A stretch of DNA of 37,086 nucleotides from the NCBI GenBank assembly GCA_022843745.1, contig JALHNB010000063.1, forward strand, positions 1 to 37,086. Direction: 5' to 3'. This document shows, one piece after another, positions 1 to 8,469 of this stretch; position 1 is the first letter of the stretch; the number at the start of each line of letters is the position of its first letter. The notes under the pieces were generated by a model. That model was not told the DNA's origin and ran no database searches. It saw only the letters and a list, made by a program, of their open reading frames with translations. The stretch comes from Anaerolineae bacterium (GTDB lineage: Bacteria > Chloroflexota > Anaerolineae > Aggregatilineales > Phototrophicaceae). The translations under genes and the position numbers were made by a program.

Positions 1-101
1 CATTCACAATGGCGATGTTCAACCTCTTGGTTCAATGGCATGGGCTTGTCCCTGATGAGAATGGTTTCGTTCAGCTCTCGCTTGCTGACTTTAGTTTATG
101 A
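1..101 (+). CDS. 3' end of an unidentified gene (partial)
   Basis: Reading in the frame that starts at base 3, the sequence is open from the window edge to a TGA at 99-101. It gives about 32 residues (FTMAMFNLLVQWHG..., ending LADFSL). The peptide has ordinary protein composition and ends 14 bases before the convergent stop of the minus-strand flippase, which fits a genuine gene end. Another frame is also open over this stretch, so the choice rests on composition and on the tail-to-tail layout. Too little is visible to name a family. By position it probably belongs to the neighbouring glycan locus. Confidence 0.4.
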   Translation, partial: FTMAMFNLLVQWHGLVPDENGFVQLSLADFSL

Positions 102-115
102 ACTAGCACCATTGG

Positions 116-1417
116 TTATGTAATTTCGTGGATTTTCATTGACATAATCTGTCGATTAGCATAAACCAAAATGAGTAAAGCAAAGACAAACTGTACGCCA
201 TAGGTCAGAATCATTGCCCAGGCTGCGCCCTTAATTCCATATTGAGGAATAAGTAGTTGGCAGAGAACAATATTGATTATGATACTCACTCCAAACATAA
301 TCGGCTGTATTTTGAAGTAGCGTATAGAAACGGTTCCATAACTGATAAATGATGTGAGGTATGAAACTGCTCCCGCGATTGTGATCCACAAAGCATCAGT
401 GGCGTACTGACTATATTCTGGTTTATAAAGAATAGTCAGTATTGGCTGACCAGCAATCGCCACCACGCCTGCGCCTATAATGCCGAGCGCTAATCCTATC
501 CCAATTAGTTTAATCATTAACCGACGAAAGGCATGTAAATTATGCGTTGCAAAATGCTGTGCTAGTCGAGGTGATGCCGATTGTCCAAGCGCTGAAACAA
601 CAATACTTCCAGCTTGGGTTAAATAGGCAATAGCTGCAAATATGCCTAGTGTTTTCTCCCCCCAGTAACGTTCAACTGCATACCGAGGGATGTTAAAATT
701 TAATGACATCATCATCGTCGCAAGACCGAGGGGTAAAGACAACCAGGCCAATTTCTGAAGTGTTTTCCAGTGAAAACGCGGGCGTGGTGCAACACCAGGA
801 AACTGCTCACGGAAGATTAAATGCACACTCTGAAAATCATAAAAAACAAGTTGTAACCCCCAGACAACAGCCATGCCAACAGTTGCCCAGACAAGGCTAT
901 GAGACACATATAGAATGGCGACCATAACGATTAAGGTAATTGGCCCTTCAATAATCAGTGATTTGGCGATCCGATCCATTCGTTCACGTTGCTGGAGCAG
1001 TCCAAAAGTAATATCACTCACAGCTTCAAATGATTTTGCCAAGCCTATGAGTAAAATGACGAGTGCAGTATCCTGACGATAGCCGGAAGCAACTACAATG
1101 ACAACGATACTGAGGTAAGCGATGAGTGTTGCGCATAAACGCAAGCCCAAATAATCACCAAAGGAATATTCCTGCTGAGTGTCTGTCGTCTGTATTGAAC
1201 GTAGCTGACAATTTGCAAATAAAATAATTGGGGCGGTTACTGCCAACCCTAACGCGAATTGCCCGACAATTTCAGGCGAACCTAGTTTGGCGAGTGCTAC
1301 TAAAATACCGCCCTGTGATGCCGCATAAATCATATTGCCAACAAAAGACCACGAAAAATTTTGCTTCAGGGAAAGACGCTTGACTTTGCTTTCTCTTTTT
1401 GAGGGCGACGCAATCAT
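116..1417 (-). CDS. polysaccharide flippase (Wzx/MATE-like membrane protein)
   Basis: This 433-residue integral membrane protein has about 12 hydrophobic segments spread over its whole length. A short basic N-terminus leads into LKQNFSWSFVGNMIYAASQG, the typical opening of the O-antigen/teichoic-acid flippase family (polysaccharide biosynthesis protein; MOP superfamily). Family members move undecaprenyl-linked oligosaccharides across the cytoplasmic membrane. The ATG at 1417 is used; no clear strong ribosome site is seen. It diverges from the sugar-phosphotransferase gene at 1616 across a 198 bp gap, so the pair may share a control region. Length is normal for the family. The substrate cannot be read from sequence, but the neighbouring initiating transferase points to a lipid-linked glycan. 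A second flippase lies at 17278-18588. Confidence 0.85.
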   Translation of the reverse strand: MIASPSKRESKVKRLSLKQNFSWSFVGNMIYAASQGGILVALAKLGSPEIVGQFALGLAVTAPIILFANCQLRSIQTTDTQQEYSFGDYLGLRLCATLIAYLSIVVIVVASGYRQDTALVILLIGLAKSFEAVSDITFGLLQQRERMDRIAKSLIIEGPITLIVMVAILYVSHSLVWATVGMAVVWGLQLVFYDFQSVHLIFREQFPGVAPRPRFHWKTLQKLAWLSLPLGLATMMMSLNFNIPRYAVERYWGEKTLGIFAAIAYLTQAGSIVVSALGQSASPRLAQHFATHNLHAFRRLMIKLIGIGLALGIIGAGVVAIAGQPILTILYKPEYSQYATDALWITIAGAVSYLTSFISYGTVSIRYFKIQPIMFGVSIIINIVLCQLLIPQYGIKGAAWAMILTYGVQFVFALLILVYANRQIMSMKIHEIT

Positions 1418-1615
1418 ATATACTGCCTAGTAGGTTCTTTCCAGGCCTGAAAAGTTAGCATGTGAGCAAGATGAAAGCATTGAGCATCTGACCTCGACTA
1501 TGGAGGGAATATTCATTGGCTTATTATATATCAATAGACTGAGGTAAATTGTGCCGGATCGCTCTGTTATTTCAATTGTGGCGCGAGTTGAGTATTAGCT
1601 CATGAGATTAAAGGC

Positions 1616-2257
1616 ATGAATAGCGCCGTCCAGATGAATATGATTAATTATTGGTATGTCAGGATAGGTAAACGTTGGCTGGATGTAATGATTGCAACTG
1701 TTGCCTTAGTTATTTTTTTGCCTCTAATTCTCGTTATCAGCGTGATTATACGTATTCATTTCGGTAGCCCCATATTTTTTTGCCAACCTCGACCTGGGCT
1801 AAACACAAAACCGTTCACCATCTACAAATTTCGTACGATGACTGATGAGCATGATAGGGATGGTAATTTGTTGCCCGATGAAAAACGATTGACACGGGTT
1901 GGAAATTTCCTGCGAAGTACCAGCTTAGATGAGCTGCCAGAACTCATAAACGTTCTTCGTGGCGACATGAGTCTGGTCGGCCCTCGCCCCTGGCTTATCA
2001 AATACCTGGAACGATACACACCTGAACAGATGCGCCGTCATGAAGTCAGACCAGGTATTACTGGTTTAGCGCAAATAAGTGGACGTAATGCTCTGGTCTG
2101 GAAAGATCGACTTGAAAAAGATGTATGGTATGTCGATCACCTCACCCCCTGGTTAGATATTAAAATATTAGTCCTGACGATATTTAAGGTGCTGATCCGC
2201 GATGGCATTAATCCAAAAGGACAGGCGACTACAAGTGAATTTACGGGGATAGATTGA
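1616..2257 (+). CDS. initiating sugar phosphotransferase, PglC-like
   Basis: The 213-residue protein is a compact bacterial sugar transferase (PF02397). A basic residue pair and [20 protein letters not shown] form the N-terminal re-entrant membrane helix. [10 protein letters not shown] follows, then SLDELPEL with the Asp105-Glu106 catalytic dyad, then the [11 protein letters not shown] block. The enzyme transfers a phospho-sugar from a UDP-sugar to undecaprenyl phosphate at the inner face of the membrane. It has only the catalytic core and lacks the extra N-terminal membrane domain of WbaP/WcaJ, so it resembles PglC in size. It is followed with a 4-base overlap by a PglD-like acetyltransferase and then by a PglE-like aminotransferase. 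The substrate is therefore plausibly a diacetylated amino sugar (inference). Confidence 0.9.
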   Translation: MNSAVQMNMINYWYVRIGKRWLDVMIATVALVIFLPLILVISVIIRIHFGSPIFFCQPRPGLNTKPFTIYKFRTMTDEHDRDGNLLPDEKRLTRVGNFLRSTSLDELPELINVLRGDMSLVGPRPWLIKYLERYTPEQMRRHEVRPGITGLAQISGRNALVWKDRLEKDVWYVDHLTPWLDIKILVLTIFKVLIRDGINPKGQATTSEFTGID

Positions 2258-2868
2258 ATAACATACTTGTACTTGGCGCAGGAGGTCATGGTAAGGTCGT
2301 CGCGGATATTTTGACCTGTTGCGGTCATACCGTTCTGGGCTTTTTAGACGATAATCCAGCCCTTTGGAATACGGAAGTTATGGGTTTTCCAGTATTGGGT
2401 GACACTGAGAAATATCAAAACCTTGACTGTTCTGGTCTTGCGATGGCAATTGGCTCAAACAAAATACGCAGAAAAATTGTTGAGCATTTAGGCAGTCCAG
2501 CCAAGAGCCTCTGGATCAATGCTATTCATCCATCCGCCATCATTGCAAGGAGTGCGCGTATCGGTCATGGCGTTGTTTTAGCAGCGCAATCGGTGGTTAA
2601 TCCTGACGCACAAATTGGCAATTTTGTAATTATTAACACGAGCGCAACAGTGGATCATGATTGCAAAATCGGCGACTTTGCTCACATTGCACCTGGTTCA
2701 CATCTTGCTGGAAACGTCATCATTGGTCAAAGTGTTCTGCTTGGAGTTGGCTCACAGATTATACCGGGTTGTACAGTTGGAGATTGGTCAGTTGTGGGGG
2801 CAGGGGCAACTGTCATTCGGAATATTCCCGAAAATGTCACTGCAAAAGGCACACCAGCACGCTGGTAA
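2254..2868 (+). CDS. sugar O/N-acetyltransferase, PglD/NeuD-like
   Basis: This is a 204-residue acyltransferase of the NeuD/PglD family. The N-terminal Rossmann-like half opens with ILVLGAGGHGKVVADIL. The C-terminal half is a left-handed beta-helix of hexapeptide repeats (IGHGVVLAAQ..., IGNFVIINTS, IGDFAHIAPG, IGQSVLLGVG). His135 in ATVDHDCKIGDFAHI matches the catalytic base position of PglD, which N-acetylates UDP-4-amino-sugars with acetyl-CoA. The start is a TTG at 2254 that overlaps the TGA of the preceding gene (TTGA), the only start that keeps the GAGGHGK motif at the N-terminus. Tight overlap implies translational coupling. NeuD-type sialic-acid O-acetylation is the alternative, but no sialic acid synthesis genes are present here. 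Confidence 0.85.
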   Translation: MNNILVLGAGGHGKVVADILTCCGHTVLGFLDDNPALWNTEVMGFPVLGDTEKYQNLDCSGLAMAIGSNKIRRKIVEHLGSPAKSLWINAIHPSAIIARSARIGHGVVLAAQSVVNPDAQIGNFVIINTSATVDHDCKIGDFAHIAPGSHLAGNVIIGQSVLLGVGSQIIPGCTVGDWSVVGAGATVIRNIPENVTAKGTPARW

Positions 2869-2996
2869 ATGTTACTTGACTATGAGATTTACCTTAAATC
2901 GTATATGTACGGTACAGTAAATACTACAATATTAGCCGTAATTTTGTTGAAACAGAGTCGCTGCCTTTTGAAGATTTAGAGTGAGGTTTAAAGAGT

Positions 2997-4139
2997 ATGA
3001 ATATCTCTATGTCAGCTCCCGATATAACGCAGGCCGAAATAAACTCGGTTATGGAAGTTTTGAACTCGAACTGGCTCAGTTTTGGCCCTAAAATTGGCGC
3101 ATTCGAGGAAACCTTTGCAGAATTCATTGGTTCTCGGCATGGTATTGCTGTTAACTCAGGTACAAGTGGTCTGCACCTCGCAATGATTGCTGCCGGTATT
3201 GATGAAGGCGATGAGGTTATTACTTCATCATTCAGTTTTATTGCCTCAGCGAACTGTGTGCTTTACCAACGCGGAAAGCCTGTCTTTGTCGATATTGACC
3301 CCCTCACAGGGAATCTCGATCCATCGTATATAGAAGGCGCAATTACCGAACGGACGAAGGCTATTATCGTTGTTCATGCCTTTGGACAACCCGCTGATAT
3401 GGACCCCATACTGGCAATTGCTCATCAACATAATTTAATTGTTATCGAAGACGCATGTGAGGCTGTTGGTGCGGAGTATAAAGGACAACGTGTAGGTACG
3501 CTGTCGGATGCGAGTATTTTTGCTTTCTATCCCAACAAGCAGATGACAACAGGAGAAGGGGGAATGGTTGTCACGAACAACGAAATATGGGACACCTTAT
3601 TCCGAAGCCTCCGCAATCAGGGGCGAGATACTTTTAATGACTGGCTCGACCATTCGCGGTTAGGATATAACTATCGTCTGGATGAAATGAGTGCAGCACT
3701 CGGTTTGGTGCAAATTCAGCGTATCGAAGAATTGTTGTCAAAACGCGCCCAGGTTGCCGAATGGTATAACCAACGTATCGCAGAGATTAAGGGAATTCAT
3801 AAACCGCACATTGCAGAATCAACTTCACGTATGAGTTGGTTTGTATATGTCATTCGTTGTGATGTGAATAGAAACACGCTAAAAGAAGAATTGCAAAAGC
3901 AGGGTATTCCTTCAAAACCTTATTTCACGCCTATTCACTTGCAAACGATTTACCAGCAAGGGTTTGGTTGGGAACGCGGTGATTTGCCCTATACTGAAGA
4001 AGCGGGTGATACATTTCTTGCTTTACCTTTTTCCAGCATCATGACTGAAGCGCAAGTGGACTATGTTTGCGGTAAGTTAAAGGATATTTGCCGTGAATTA
4101 CCAACTCAACGCGAATGGCAGCCATTGACGGTGGGATGA
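2997..4139 (+). CDS. DegT/DnrJ/EryC1/StrS aminotransferase, PglE-like
   Basis: This 380-residue PLP-dependent sugar aminotransferase belongs to the DegT/DnrJ/EryC1/StrS family. The N-terminus has the usual PDITQAEINSVMEVLNSNWLS and GSRHGIAVNSGTSGLHLAM signature. The PLP-binding acidic residue lies in VIEDACEAVGA. The Schiff-base lysine is Lys181 in FYPNKQMTTGEGG. Such enzymes transfer an amino group from glutamate to a 4-keto-6-deoxy nucleotide sugar. After a sugar transferase and a PglD-like acetyltransferase it completes a PglC-D-E set for a bacillosamine-type amino sugar. The 4,6-dehydratase (PglF) that would supply its substrate is not in the window. The ATG at 2997 follows a purine-rich stretch and fits family starts. 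Length is typical. Confidence 0.9.
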   Translation: MNISMSAPDITQAEINSVMEVLNSNWLSFGPKIGAFEETFAEFIGSRHGIAVNSGTSGLHLAMIAAGIDEGDEVITSSFSFIASANCVLYQRGKPVFVDIDPLTGNLDPSYIEGAITERTKAIIVVHAFGQPADMDPILAIAHQHNLIVIEDACEAVGAEYKGQRVGTLSDASIFAFYPNKQMTTGEGGMVVTNNEIWDTLFRSLRNQGRDTFNDWLDHSRLGYNYRLDEMSAALGLVQIQRIEELLSKRAQVAEWYNQRIAEIKGIHKPHIAESTSRMSWFVYVIRCDVNRNTLKEELQKQGIPSKPYFTPIHLQTIYQQGFGWERGDLPYTEEAGDTFLALPFSSIMTEAQVDYVCGKLKDICRELPTQREWQPLTVG

Positions 4140-4273
4140 AGCCAGTTTGTGTTGATATTTCAGAGAGAAGGCTTCGATTTCGAGCGATTGCTGATCGCGT
4201 TTATGCAGCAGATTTTATCGATTTAGAATTTGGCTGCATTTCGCGTGGGTGTCGCAACTCACAATCGCCATAG
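4136..4273 (+). CDS. small ORF coupled to the aminotransferase, unidentified
   Basis: An ATG at 4136 overlaps the aminotransferase stop as ATGA and opens 45 codons ending at TAG 4271-4273. The product (MKPVCVDISERRLRFRAIAD...) is not recognised. The ATGA junction is the classic arrangement of a translationally coupled next gene. It may be a real small gene or the 5' remnant of a longer decayed gene of the pgl-like operon. The following 320 bp are AT-rich and contain no good reading frame. It could also be chance. Confidence 0.3.
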   Translation: MKPVCVDISERRLRFRAIADRVYAADFIDLEFGCISRGCRNSQSP

Positions 4274-4594
4274 TAATACCCATCCTCAAATATCTTGCTC
4301 ATGACTGCATCTATCACCTTGACCTATCCATATATGGGTCACATGGGTGATTTTTTATAGATATAAAAAACTATAATGTTGTGGTAAATACAAACTACTC
4401 GCAATTTAAATATAAATATATGAGGGGAAAAACTCATACACAGTAACGGAACAGATGATTTCCGCCGCTATGTTTGTTTTTTATTTTAGTTAGTTTAGAA
4501 GAGATAATTTACAGTAGGTTTATGCGGAGTTATAGGTTTTATGAGCGAGATACCAACAACTATTTCTATAAGAGTCGAATAACCAGGTTAACAA
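4274..4594. other. AT-rich intergenic gap with possible promoter
   Basis: No convincing gene is seen. A consensus TATAAT lies at 4372-4377, but the sequence 17-18 bases upstream is only T-rich (GATTTT), so the -35 is poor. A short inverted repeat, TATGAG (4419-4424) and CTCATA (4433-4438), flanks an 8-base loop. These could serve the operon that starts at 4595. A short open frame at 4474-4656 reads as low-complexity and overlaps the real gene in another frame, so it was not accepted. Confidence 0.35.
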
Positions 4595-6541
4595 ATGGCG
4601 ACACAGCAAATGCTCATAGCACAAGGACAGCGTGCAGTTCCGGTTACAAAAGCTAAGGTGGATACAGGATGGGGATGGTTACAACCCATCATGCTTTTCC
4701 AGGCATTTGCTTTGGTATTGGTTGCGATTGCTTACACTGAAAACAAAAAAGGGACTCCCTGGGCAACAGGCTTGTTCTGGCTCGGTCAGGTCATGATTTT
4801 TGCTCCTACCGCATATCGCGTCTCTCTTACTGCTATCGCGCGTAAAGAACGTATTGGCCTGATTGTCGCAACGGGGTTAGCGCTTTACCTGGTGAAGGTG
4901 CTGTACACGCCTCAGCACTTTCTTTTTCATGATGAATTTCTTCATTGGCGTACCGCAACTGATATTCTTCTGACCGGGCATTTGTTCACAGCCAACCCCA
5001 TCCTGACTGTCAGCCCGCTTTATCCAGGCCTTGAAATCATCACAACAGCCTTCGCAAATGTGAGTGGATTAACTGTGGTAGAGTCTGGTCTGATTACCTT
5101 AGGCGTTGTGCGTGTGATGTTTATGCTGGCGCTTTATCTGTTCTATGAGCAGATCGGGCGTTCAGCACAGATTGGTTCCATCGCAGCTTTGCTCTACTTC
5201 GGAAACTCCAATTTTTTCTACTTCGATTCGCAATTTTCATATGAGTCTTTGTCGCTGCCGCTTGCAACAGCGATTTTGTATATCGTTTTGCTCCAGCAGC
5301 GTGCGCGGGGTCGTGGATTTATAAGATTACTGATTCTGGTATTGCCGCTCATCGTAACCGTTGCCATCACCCATCATCTAACGGCCTATGTTATGGCTGG
5401 CCTGCTGCTTGCTTGGTCACTCGTTGCTTTTATTGCGCCGCGCACCCGGCGGCAGTCGTTGAATATCGGCATTGTCGCCATTTTGACCTTTGTTATTGTG
5501 GCGGCCTGGACACGCTTCACGGGGAACATTGCTGAAGGCTATCTTTTGCCGGTCATCGGCGGCGGTATCGGAGAGTTTATCGCACTCATCCTGAATGAAG
5601 AAGGCGGACGCCAACTCTTTCAAGGCGCGGCAGGACTGATGACACCTTTCTGGGAAAGAATCATTGGCATATTGTCGATTATATTTGTTGTGGGTGTGCT
5701 TCCTTTTGGTCTTCTGGAGATATGGCACTCGCCTTTCAGAAATCCGGTTCACCTAAAAGGCATACGAGTTCTCACGGCGAATGTTCTGCGGGCGTGGTAT
5801 CGTTATAGAAATAACGCCCTGGTCATCGTGTTCGCTGGAATTGTAGTTTTATACCCCATAATGCTCATTTTCCGCTTCACTTCAAGTGGCTGGGAAATTG
5901 CCAATCGTTCGTCAGAGTTCATTTTCTGGGCGATTGCTTTTGTTCTGGCGATTGGTGCTTTAGGTTTGCGTTCCTATAGGCGTCTCCCGCCACAACTTTG
6001 GACTGCGGGCTTTGTGGTCTGGATCACCGTCATTTTTCTGGGTGGTTCGGTTGCGGGTTGGCCCCACTGGGCGCGCTTACCTGGGCCATATATGGTCTCC
6101 GCAGATGCACGATCTATTGAACCGCAAGGTATCGCTGCTGCGACATGGGCGGGCAGTTATCTCGATCCCCAGGATCGCATTGCGGCGGATCGGGTTAATA
6201 CGCTGCTGCTGGCAACTTATGGTCTTTTAATGCCTGTGACCCACCAGTATGACAATCTCTATATATCACCTGTATTTTTGTCGAGCCAGATTGGTTCGAA
6301 TGAATATGATCTGATCCGGCGTACTGATCTGCATTACGCCCTCGTCGATGATCGACTTTCGACGGCGCTTCCTACAGTGGGTGTCTATTTTGAAGCAGGT
6401 GAACCCGGAGCCGATCAATACATTGATCCACCTTCACTGACGAATCTGACAAAATTTGATCGGATGCCAACGATCAGTCGAATTTTCGATAGCGGCCATA
6501 TTAAAATCTATGATGTGAGTGTGCTGAACCGTGACCCGTAA
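4595..6541 (+). CDS. large polytopic membrane protein, GT-C-like
   Basis: The 648-residue protein has roughly 12 or more hydrophobic segments and then a soluble C-terminal region (about residues 500-648) with aromatic and acidic content. The first external loop carries HDEFLHWRTATDILLTGHLF, with Asp113-Glu114. An acidic pair in this loop followed by a helical stretch is the hallmark of GT-C glycosyltransferases such as the PMT/ArnT/AglB types, which use lipid-phosphate sugars. No specific family is recognised, so GT-C is an inference from topology and this motif. The start is the ATG at 4595 with a weak CAGG upstream. Its 3' end overlaps the DUF1616 gene by 11 bases. The pairing suggests the two membrane proteins act together in glycan assembly or protein glycosylation. 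Confidence 0.6.
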   Translation: MATQQMLIAQGQRAVPVTKAKVDTGWGWLQPIMLFQAFALVLVAIAYTENKKGTPWATGLFWLGQVMIFAPTAYRVSLTAIARKERIGLIVATGLALYLVKVLYTPQHFLFHDEFLHWRTATDILLTGHLFTANPILTVSPLYPGLEIITTAFANVSGLTVVESGLITLGVVRVMFMLALYLFYEQIGRSAQIGSIAALLYFGNSNFFYFDSQFSYESLSLPLATAILYIVLLQQRARGRGFIRLLILVLPLIVTVAITHHLTAYVMAGLLLAWSLVAFIAPRTRRQSLNIGIVAILTFVIVAAWTRFTGNIAEGYLLPVIGGGIGEFIALILNEEGGRQLFQGAAGLMTPFWERIIGILSIIFVVGVLPFGLLEIWHSPFRNPVHLKGIRVLTANVLRAWYRYRNNALVIVFAGIVVLYPIMLIFRFTSSGWEIANRSSEFIFWAIAFVLAIGALGLRSYRRLPPQLWTAGFVVWITVIFLGGSVAGWPHWARLPGPYMVSADARSIEPQGIAAATWAGSYLDPQDRIAADRVNTLLLATYGLLMPVTHQYDNLYISPVFLSSQIGSNEYDLIRRTDLHYALVDDRLSTALPTVGVYFEAGEPGADQYIDPPSLTNLTKFDRMPTISRIFDSGHIKIYDVSVLNRDP

Positions 6542-7304
6542 AATTGCTGACCTCCTCCTGGTTATCGCCCTGACCCTGATTGCAATAGTCGTTATATTGT
6601 CAGGGATGCAGAATATCGTGCGTGTTTTGTTCGCGACGACATTAGTATTTGTCTTCCCAGGCTACACGCTTGTCGCTGCAATGTTCGCACATCACCCATT
6701 CCGTATGGAAACCCATCTGGTTTTTGCCATCGCGCTGAGTATTGCAATGGCAGTTCTGTCAGGCTTGTTTCTTCATTTCATGCCCTGGGGATTGCGAACT
6801 GAATCATGGTTAGTGGCATTAGCGTCCATTACGCTTTTCGCGAGTGCGCTTGCCATTATTCGCCGCAGTTTTTCTCCATATTTTAGCAGTGTGAGATTGC
6901 ATCTCAATTTTACGTGGCCTCAACTCGCCATGTCGGGCTTAACCGTCCTTTTAGTGTTTATCGCGATTGGGCTTGCCAGAAATGGAATCGTGAATGAGAC
7001 GCAGGCTGGCTTTACCCAACTCTGGTTATTGCCCCCTGCTTCTGATTCTCCTGATACTGCCCAGGTCGGGATTCGCAATGAAGAGACCACTTTTGTGAGT
7101 TACCGTCTGGTGGTCAGTGATGGAGGCAGTACGCTTCAGAATTGGGATGCCATCGAGCTTGCTCCAGGTGAAGAGTGGCAGAATCAGATCGACATCCAAC
7201 CGTCAGATGACAATATTAACGCCCAACTCTATCGTAATGACTCTCCGGCTTCTGTGTATCGAAGTGTTTCATTGGCTTTGAATGGTGAATCGTCCGGCCC
7301 ATAA
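6531..7304 (+). CDS. DUF1616 family membrane protein
   Basis: This 257-residue protein starts at GTG 6531 inside the end of the previous gene. Four predicted membrane segments lie in roughly the first 165 residues. The second carries VRVLFATTLVFVFPGYTLVAAMFA, the PGY-containing signature of DUF1616. The remaining ~90 residues, from the last segment on, form a beta-rich extracytoplasmic domain (TTFVSYRLVVSDGG..., AQLYRNDSPASVYRSV). DUF1616 proteins have no established biochemical role and are often met in surface polysaccharide loci of archaea and Chloroflexota. The 11-base overlap with the GT-C-like gene argues for coordinated synthesis and perhaps a complex. The GTG start is preferred because it gives a short polar N-terminus before the first helix. 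Confidence 0.7.
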   Translation: MTRKIADLLLVIALTLIAIVVILSGMQNIVRVLFATTLVFVFPGYTLVAAMFAHHPFRMETHLVFAIALSIAMAVLSGLFLHFMPWGLRTESWLVALASITLFASALAIIRRSFSPYFSSVRLHLNFTWPQLAMSGLTVLLVFIAIGLARNGIVNETQAGFTQLWLLPPASDSPDTAQVGIRNEETTFVSYRLVVSDGGSTLQNWDAIELAPGEEWQNQIDIQPSDDNINAQLYRNDSPASVYRSVSLALNGESSGP

Positions 7305-7324
7305 GTTAAGAATTTGGATGAACG

Positions 7325-8326
7325 ATGAATATCTTTATCAGTTACGACAGTGCCAACTCTAATTCGGCTCGGGCATTAGCGGTTCAATTGGGAATCCTGG
7401 GGCATAACGTTCACTTTGAAGAAAAAGTTATTGGCGGGCAGGTTACATGGGATCAAATCTTTGCAGGGATTGAGCAATGCAACCTTTTTGTAGCCTGCAT
7501 AACACGCGAATCCTTCAAGTTAAACGCGCGTGAGGTTGAGTACGATTATGCCTGGGCGCTCGGTAAGTCGATTTTATGTGTGATGCTCGATGGTGTGGAC
7601 GTTGACGCACTTCCGGCGCAGCTCGTCGCGATCCCTCCAATTAATTATCGTGATCGCAAAAGCGCATTGTCACATCTGGCTGACGCTTGTAAATGCGTTT
7701 CTCCAACAAAGGCCGCATCCGATTCATTATCATCTCGCCCGGAATTACAGCCCACGCTCGATAAGCTGCGCAGCAGGGCAATCAGAGCGCCTAAATCGGT
7801 AGCTGCACAATGCCGGCTGTTTTACGATTTAAAACAATTTCTGGAACGGCGTGAAACGTTTCGGGATGCCAAAGATATACTGCAACAATTCCAGTCTCAC
7901 CCGCGTGTCTCGCAAGAAGTTGCCTACATGATCGGACAGACCTTTGAAGAAATCGAACAATTGGACATTAATCGTACTACATCGCGTTGGACACGGCAGA
8001 TTCTGAAAGTCGTCGCGCTTATCATTATCGTGCCTGCATTTTTACTCGCTGCGACCAGAGCACTGCAAGTGATCCCGCCGATGCTTGGCATCAATAATCC
8101 TGCGACCTCGGTATCCGCACAGTCATCACTGTCCGATGAAGGCGCTGCCAATCTGCCTGATGAGGATGCTTCCGAGTCAACAGAAATTGACCCCACCAGT
8201 ATGCCACTCCAAACAAATATCGAAGCATCCAATATCGGTAGCTTGGCAGATACGGCATCCTCGGATTTCACGCAGGTTTCCTCGGATGTGTCCGATGAGC
8301 CAGCAGTAGGCAATGAGGGTTCATAG
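7325..8326 (+). CDS. TIR-domain membrane protein with Ser/Asp-rich tail
   Basis: This 333-residue protein begins with a TIR-type domain (about residues 1-125). It shows the opening strand MNIFISYDSANSNSARAL, a middle block VIGGQVTWDQIFAGIEQCNLF, and SFKLNAREVEYDYAWALGKS. Glu72 falls where the catalytic glutamate of NADase TIR domains lies. The usual Trp-Cys before it is replaced by Ala-Arg. Residues ~145-220 are helical. A single membrane segment (~226-244, LKVVALIIIVPAFLLAATRA) follows. The last ~85 residues are low-complexity, rich in Ser, Asp, Glu and Ala. The TIR domain should be cytoplasmic and the tail outside. It sits 20 bases after the DUF1616 gene, so it is probably in the glycan operon rather than a defence island. 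Signalling, scaffolding and NAD hydrolysis are all possible. Confidence 0.75.
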   Translation: MNIFISYDSANSNSARALAVQLGILGHNVHFEEKVIGGQVTWDQIFAGIEQCNLFVACITRESFKLNAREVEYDYAWALGKSILCVMLDGVDVDALPAQLVAIPPINYRDRKSALSHLADACKCVSPTKAASDSLSSRPELQPTLDKLRSRAIRAPKSVAAQCRLFYDLKQFLERRETFRDAKDILQQFQSHPRVSQEVAYMIGQTFEEIEQLDINRTTSRWTRQILKVVALIIIVPAFLLAATRALQVIPPMLGINNPATSVSAQSSLSDEGAANLPDEDASESTEIDPTSMPLQTNIEASNIGSLADTASSDFTQVSSDVSDEPAVGNEGS

Positions 8327-8469
8327 CTTAAGGACGGTTTCACTTTTTGAGTGACGCTGAAAACTCTTATCCGATCATCACCCCAATTTTCGTGATCCAC
8401 TGTACGATTGGGAAGTATTTCTTAAAGCATTACAGTGTGAGTGGATTTAAACGTAATTTTGGAGTTGTG

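Noticed and set aside
4474-4656. Plus-strand 60-codon frame ahead of the GT-C-like gene
   Set aside because: Low-complexity, no ribosome site, and overlaps the true start in another frame.
8347-8469. Upstream TTG start for the GH5 hydrolase
   Set aside because: No ribosome site there, and it would put 41 polar/mixed residues before a good signal anchor; GGAG supports ATG 8470.
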